Shown here one piece after another: positions 60,001 through 64,000 of a DNA stretch of 64,000 nucleotides. The position numbers and the translations under genes were made by a program. Each line of letters opens with the position of its first letter. Positions within the stretch are counted from its first letter, which is position 1. Origin of the DNA: Mesostigma viride (taxonomy: Eukaryota; Streptophyta; Mesostigmatophyceae; Mesostigmatales; Mesostigmataceae); assembly GCA_009746045.1 (NCBI GenBank), contig RPFO01000276.1:1-64000 (forward strand), given 5' to 3'. Below the pieces are notes generated by a model, which was not told the DNA's origin, ran no database searches, and saw only the letters and a list, made by a program, of their open reading frames with translations.

Positions 60001-62035
60001 CACCCATCGCCTGCATGCTAACTACGCCTCCTTTTGATTTTCCAAGGCCCGCCCAGCAGGCTTGTCTGGTCATCCGTGGCTGGCTGTAGATCACCGACTT
60101 GGTTGCTGGCTTGCTGCTGCTATTTGTGGTCATTTTCTGCTGCCCCTGCCTGCGTGGTGCGTGCGCATCAGTGACATCGTCTACCTAGCCAAGGACAAGG
60201 CCTACTCGCGTCTGCCCATGGAGGACATCACCGTCAGCAAGGTAGGGGGGGGGGGGGGGGCATCACAGTCAGCGAGGTAGGTGGGGAAGGACATCACGGT
60301 CAGCAAGGTACGGGGGGGGGGGGGGCCATCACGGTCAGCAAGGCAGGGGGGGAGGACATCATAGTCAGCACGGTGGGGGGGGAGGACATCACGGTCAGCA
60401 AGGTACGAGGGGGGAGGGCATCACGGTCAGCAAGGTAGGGGGGGGGAGACATCACGGTCAGCAAGGTAAGGGGGGGGGGCATCAAGGTCAGCAAGGTGGG
60501 GGGGAGGGGGCAGTGACGCTGCTCAGGCAACTGCTTGGCCACTAGGCTTCACCATTTTTCTGGCACAAAACATTGCTGCGAGCAACATGGGTCTGCGTCG
60601 CTCGGTGGTACTGGCAGCTGTGGTGGGTGAATCTGCAAGGGTCAGCAGCCACCCTGTGAAGCGGACTCTATTTACATGATGGGCTTCACAGGCTGACCGC
60701 TGGGACAACTGGACCAGCGCTGTCCTTTGCTGGTTCCTCAGCTACTGAGCAAGCGACCTCCCGGCCGCCACGCATCAACCAAGTCTGTCTCTGGCCACTT
60801 GGCTGGCCAGTTTTCCAGCCACGCACGACATGACAACCAGGCACGATGCTCACTCCTTTCACCTGCTGACTCATGGCAGAGGATCGCTGGTCGGCTGCCC
60901 TTGGCTGGCTCTCCTTCCCCCCCGCCCCTTTTCACATTGTTTCCCTTTTCCTTGTCATACCATGCCTTGCACTCTGAGGCACGGCCTTTTAAACAGCAAT
61001 CCTATGGCAGACACTCCTGCAATGCTATGCCCATGGCTGCAGGAAAGGGGAGGGAACCTCCAGGGGGGGGAGTGGGAAAGCAGGAACAAGGGGGCAGGCA
61101 AGTGCATATAGCTTGTTATAGTTCGGCGGAGGGAAGGAATGAACTTGGGAACGAAGGGGGCGGGGAGGGACAGATTCCTCATCCGTGACATGTGATGTAG
61201 CATATGACATCATGCGGCAGCAACCTTGACTTGTGCATTCTGGTCCCAACACACGCAGGCACTCTCGTACTGTCAAGAAGGCTACCAAGGCCCGGGCGGC
61301 ATCGCCCACGTCCGGTGCCACATGTGCACGCGAAACGACACGATGCAATCCGTGGTGGACCGCCTTGCGATGAATGGTGCGTGGAAGACGCTGCTTGGGT
61401 GGCGATGCATGGTGTGCGGCGTACCCGAGGTGGGTGCGGAGGCACGGGCTGACTGCTCCAAGGCCAGCAACTTGACAGCAGACGGCGGAATCACGGACGT
61501 CCTCTCATAATGTTTTTATATTCTCTGGCTCTTAACCGTCCTTGCCGCACAATACAAGGCACTTGTAGTACAAGGCTTGAAGCCTTGTACGGTGGAATGT
61601 TGGTTACGAAGGATGGGGCGGTATGCAGCTCTAGCTCCTGCTTGTGGTGACATCAGCGTCACCAGCAGTGCCTTGCTGATGCCATAACATATGCGCAGTC
61701 CTAACGTACAGCTTGTGATCTGAAAGCGAGTCATGACAGCTTGAAAATTCGCCTTTGGTGTGCCCATAGCATGCTTCGCGGAGGAGAGCTTGTCATGCCC
61801 TACAGCATGGTGCCATGGTCCCACAATACAAACATTAGTTTGCGTTGTGGTCGTAACACCATCCTAACCATGCAGCTGATGTGAAACTGGGGAGTGGACG
61901 ACACCGGTGCTGCGTTACGATGCAGGTGTTGGCCGTCTAATATGTGTCGAAGCCGGCAGTCGCCGCTTGGAAGGCATCATCTCCCAAAAGGATGTGATGC
62001 GTTATCTGATCGGCTATCCTAGTGAGCCAAGGTGA
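42059..62035 (+). CDS. SNF4: SNF4-like AMPK/SnRK1 beta-gamma subunit (CBM48 + four CBS), 13 exons, 703 aa
   Basis: Exons: 42,059-42,174; 42,358-42,436; 42,581-43,591; 43,932-43,991; 44,261-44,350; 44,749-44,847; 45,555-45,693; 46,183-46,275; 55,508-55,570; 56,298-56,361; 60,172-60,241; 61,259-61,376; 61,926-62,035. All are bounded by GT and AG, and phases match at every junction (2,112 nt including TGA). Residues about 20-102 are a CBM48 glycan-binding module (VHLCGSFTRW, YKFIVDGEWRHD, MPDPAGNLNNWVLI). Residues about 115-290 are glutamine-rich. From about 380 come CBS repeats: HTAFELLPESGK with VVFDVLLPVKQAFHALHEA; APLWDS with GVLGVSDFITIL; FKPDDSLFHVV with LPLVLHVASLSG; NVSALPVVDDAGALVDVYAR plus SDIVYLAKDKAYSRLP; and VVDRLAMN with VGRLICVEAGSRRLEGII. 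This matches the plant SNF4 regulator that activates SnRK1 kinase and senses adenine nucleotides. Length is inflated by the Q-rich insert, and the gene by 17 kb of intron. Confidence 0.93.
42730..43240 (+). repeat. CAG/CAA-rich tracts coding polyglutamine in the SNF4-like protein
   Basis: Runs of CAG, with CAA interruptions, encode up to about nine consecutive glutamines at several places inside exon 3, between the CBM48 and the first CBS. Interruptions and codon mixing suggest it is translated and tolerated. The CBM-CBS linker of plant homologues is much shorter. Confidence 0.9.
45040..45410. repeat. CGTAA/TTACG-rich cluster in intron 6 of the SNF4-like gene
   Basis: Many short ACGTAA and TTACGT motifs occur in both orientations at 45,045-45,080, 45,263-45,325 and 45,360-45,400. 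They look like decayed inverted arms, perhaps of a small MITE. No clear ends or duplication were found. Confidence 0.45.
45428..45520. repeat. 30-bp tandem repeat (three copies) before exon 7
   Basis: Three copies of a unit containing TGCCACATTGCCCCTGTGCC lie just before the acceptor of exon 7 and provide its pyrimidine-rich tract. Confidence 0.8.
45895..46010. repeat. Short tandem repeat in intron 7 (CTCCACCATGCACG-like)
   Basis: Around eight imperfect copies of a 13-15-base unit. Confidence 0.75.
46336..54457. repeat. 59-bp minisatellite, about 137 copies, in intron 8 of the SNF4-like gene
   Basis: The unit includes TATGTCTGGGTTGCTCCCAC, CACCCTTGCCGCGATGGC and TTTGTGCAGCGATATATCG; the last carries the 10-bp palindrome CGATATATCG. 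It fills 8.1 kb. Copies differ at a few sites (CTCCCA, CTGCCA, CTCCAA, CTTCAA; TTTATG, TTTGTG, ATTATG). A variant with CTACGCAACC or TTACGCAACC recurs near 47.77, 49.07, 50.21, 51.27, 52.57 and 53.99 kb, showing a higher-order period of about 1.1-1.4 kb. The plus-strand unit contains no stop trinucleotide in any register, so every plus frame stays open for kilobases. Repeat frames, not genes, explain the very long open frames here. Confidence 0.97.
54458..55507 (+). other. Remainder of SNF4-like intron 8
   Basis: Contains no supported exon. A 30-base unit with TTTTGGTTCAGGCTTTCATT occurs about three and a half times at 55,171-55,276. The 3' splice site lies at 55,505-55,507 (CAG). Confidence 0.6.
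56362..56420 (+). repeat. Duplicated exon 10 / donor junction
   Basis: The end of exon 10 with its donor (GGTGGATGT, then GGAGGTGAGGCCATGC) is repeated once about 37 bases downstream. This leaves a second GAG-GTGAGG donor at about 56,398. Confidence 0.75.
56700..56945. repeat. 39-bp tandem repeat, about six copies, in intron 10
   Basis: The unit contains CTGCGTGACCCAGAGC and GATGGACACAGG. Some copies read AACGCTGCG and others AGCGCTGCG. As 39 is a multiple of 3, both strands show repeat-derived open frames. Confidence 0.9.
57463..59829. repeat. 68-bp minisatellite, about 35 copies, in intron 10
   Basis: The unit starts GCACCGATCGGGGGCTATGG. It contains GGGGCTAAATGAAACCCC (a 4-bp-arm foldback) and ATCATGAT or ATCAGGAT. 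Three two-state sites (A/C in TAAATG, T/G in ATCATGAT, G/A in ATCGCAT) vary among copies. The array has stops in all frames, unlike the 59-bp array. Confidence 0.97.
60222..60512 (+). repeat. Array of eight near-copies of the exon 11 5' splice site
   Basis: The last bases of exon 11 and its donor (CATCACCGTCAGCAAG-GTAGGG) are repeated eight more times, at about 30-base spacing, separated by G runs. At least six copies keep AAG or GAG before a GT (GTAGGT, GTACGG, GTACGA, GTAGGG, GTAAGG, GTGGGG). They lie inside intron 11. Confidence 0.9.
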
Positions 62036-62857
62036 GCCGTGTTCCCTCTCTATCTCACCCGAGGTCTTGCGTCGATGAGCACGCAGGAGGAATATGGTTG
62101 TGTATTGTGTGGTTCCCCTCATTCTTTCTGTATGTTTTGATGGCCGGTGGGGCGGGGATGATTCTTCTCTCCCGCTGTAGTGACCGAGGTTGTTGCGCAA
62201 TTAGAACAGGCTCACTAGTGACGGTGGTGATGAAGTTGCTTTACTATGCTGTTCTGTACTGGGCAAAGTCGTCTGATGAATAAGTGGCATAGCTGTAAAA
62301 AGCATGTTTTAATTTCTTTCTCAACGTAGGTAGTCTGTCCCCCGCTGGTATTTCCAGCCCAACATGGATTACTGCCGCATCAAGAAGGAGGTGTAAGATT
62401 GGATTGGTCGATAGGTTTTCTAAGGTTTGAATACTGTCGGTACGGCCAATATGTTGTTTCTTGATTAGAAAAGAAGTATAGCATTGGCTTCAAATGGGCT
62501 TTTGCCATAGTTGCTTTCAACCCACCACATTCTCCCACCATATTCTCGTCCTGATAAAACCCCTTTTGGGGTATTTTCCATCGATTTTATTGCGATTGCG
62601 AATTCCATGCAGGTCGTAATCAAAATATTCCGCATTCCTTGCATACTGGGCCGGCATTCTTGTGTCGGCATCCTGGTGCCTGAGCGTGCTGATGCCTATC
62701 GTGGAGTAGTAAGGTTCAATTCCCCAAGAGTATGGGTGGTTATTGTATATAATATATTCATTGTCTCACTCGATATTTTAATAGAAATCTTGAGTGATGT
62801 CACCATTCAGTTGGCGTTGGTTAGGGCATTGCGACCCTTGTTTACCTCGCCGACCCC
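62036..62857 (+). other. 3' flank of the SNF4-like gene
   Basis: No further exon is supported. TGTAA at about 62,395 is the polyadenylation signal common in green algae and could end this transcript. Confidence 0.45.
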
Positions 62858-63042
62858 AATTACGTAGAGGGTTAAATATAGCTCTAGATGGTGGTAGCAA
62901 GGGAGAGTGTGTGATGCGCGCCGCCACGTCCTCCCCAATTACGTAGAGGGTTATAATATAGAGAAGATGGTAGCCAGGGAGAGTGTGTGATGCGCGCCAC
63001 ATCCTCCCCAATTATGTAGTAGAGGGTTTTATATAGAGAAGC
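62858..63042. repeat. Tandem repeat of about 70-80 bp, three copies
   Basis: Each unit has CCCCAATTACGTAGAGGGTT, an A/T stretch, and GGGAGAGTGTGTGATGCGCG. Copies become shorter toward the right. Confidence 0.8.
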
Positions 63043-63060
63043 TAAACCCTAACCCTAAAC
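63043..63060 (+). repeat. Short CCCTAAA-like telomeric repeat
   Basis: TAAACCCTAACCCTAAAC: about two and a half units of the plant/algal telomere type, directly before the third LINE fragment. Confidence 0.6.
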
Positions 63061-63692
63061 AGGCGACCCCCTTGGCCCCTTTTAGCTGTCGGCCCTGCTG
63101 CACCAAGTCCTCCGAGGTGTCCACGCGGCACACCCGGATGTCGTGCTCCTCCCCTATATATGGACAGTATCCATGCCCTCGGCCCAGCCGACGCGGTGGT
63201 TGCCGCCCAGGCAGCCCTCGAAGTGGCCATGGCAGCCATCAACCTTCAGCTCACCCTCCCCAAGTGTGCAGTCTTTTCGCCTGAAGGGGACATGCTCGAT
63301 CTGGCTTCCCTGCAGCTATCGCAGGGGCTTTGGAGCGGGCGCGTGTTTTCTCGTGCCTGGGCGTCCCTGCGGGTGATCCTGACTGTGTCGAAGCAGAGCT
63401 CCGGGCCACCGTGGAACAACGCACCCATGTCCTCGAGACTTGGGCACGCCTCAACGACTGGCCCCAGACCTAAAGGGCTCCTCTGGTTTTGCGCTCACCC
63501 GCGCCCGGGTGGTTCATGCGCTGGCTCTGCATGTGGCGCTCCCTCCCACTTGGTGCGGCTTGCCGCGGAGGGCCAGGACGAGTGCATACAGGCCGCCTTA
63601 ATTGCAGACGCTCCGATCCGCGACCCCAGCCTGCCAGCTCACTTCATGCGCTTGGACACCCTCCCCTGCCGCATAGGCGCCGGTGTGAGCTA
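63061..63692 (+). pseudogene. Third LINE copy, degenerate RT fragment
   Basis: The sequence aligns with 24,380-25,000 of the first LINE copy at roughly 85 percent by eye, from GGCGACCCCCTTGGCCCC on. Indels shift the frame: the catalytic YMDD region reads PYIWTVSMP, and the last piece (63,160-63,693) runs HALGPADAVVAAQAALEVAM and ends early. It belongs to the same family but is much older than copies 1 and 2. Confidence 0.85.
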
Positions 63693-64000
63693 ACCAGTGC
63701 TCATTTTAGATGTTTTTGCACAGCCGTCCCTGCCCCGGTTACAAATCGCAGTTCTAAGCTGAATGGGGGCCAAGGACAGCCGCCAGGTTCCCGGCGCCTG
63801 GCTTGATATAGCTGAGGGGACCCAATTAGGGCCCCTGGAACAGATCGCCGGGATTTTCTTTTAAAAATTCTAGTTGACGCTGGAGCTTTCTGTCAGAAAG
63901 TGTTTTTGAGGGTCAGTTTGCCTCGCGCCCGCCATGCACAAATTTTGGGTGTCAGCTTCAAACGTTGTTCATCTTACAAGAAGGTGCAGTGAACTCACTG
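63693..64000. other. No recognised feature at the right edge
   Basis: About 300 bases with only short frames. Nothing is supported. Confidence 0.4.

Noticed and set aside
62332-62395. An additional 3' exon of the SNF4-like gene (PNMDYCRIKKEV)
   Set aside because: The reading frame of exon 13 already ends at TGA 62,035 right after the conserved last CBS strand, and the phase does not fit a join to this stretch.
63043-63060. A true chromosome end
   Set aside because: Only about two and a half CCCTAAA-type units are present, and sequence continues on both sides.

Overview
This is nuclear DNA of a photosynthetic eukaryote, most likely a green alga (Chlorophyta). The evidence is GC-rich coding sequence with many GT-AG introns, long CAG/polyglutamine tracts, CCCTAAA-like repeats, and a CBM48-CBS SNF4 (beta-gamma) protein of a type known from the green lineage. 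I cannot name the species. No prokaryotic genes, rRNA, tRNA or CRISPR array were recognised.

Layout. 1-2.7 kb: decayed LINE reverse transcriptase and remnants of a minus-strand LTR-type element. 2.7-11.4 kb: a complete CACTA (En/Spm-type) DNA transposon with CACTA termini, subterminal repeats, a six-exon transposase that joins without a stop on the minus strand, and a damaged accessory gene on the plus strand. It sits inside an older gag-like region that resumes at 11.4-12.6 kb. 13.3-20.8 kb: an LTR-like piece, then about 31 copies of a 231-bp satellite. 20.8-26.5 kb: a near full-length LINE encoding PHD, RING and C2H2-like fingers, reverse transcriptase and a restriction-like endonuclease. 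26.5-32.7 kb: Ty3/gypsy integrase remnant, huge microsatellites, broken gag. 32.7-35.2 kb: an LTR start followed by a 5'-truncated, nearly identical second LINE copy.

35.8-62.0 kb holds two host genes facing away from each other. A GT8 glycosyltransferase (glycogenin/galactinol-synthase-like, three recognised exons, 334 aa from the chosen start) lies on the minus strand. A 13-exon SNF4-like AMPK/SnRK1 beta-gamma subunit (703 aa) lies on the plus strand. Both are inflated by tandem repeats in their introns: 27 bp x about 68 in the GT8 gene; 59 bp x about 137, 68 bp x about 35, and a repeated 5' splice site in the SNF4 gene. The window ends with a decayed third LINE copy abutting CCCTAAA-like repeats.

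Functionally, the two host genes both point to storage-carbohydrate or energy metabolism. The rest is transposon and satellite DNA. The most unusual observations are the stop-free 8-kb intronic minisatellite in frame with its upstream exon, repeat arrays built from splice donors, and the PHD-RING-RT-endonuclease LINE.
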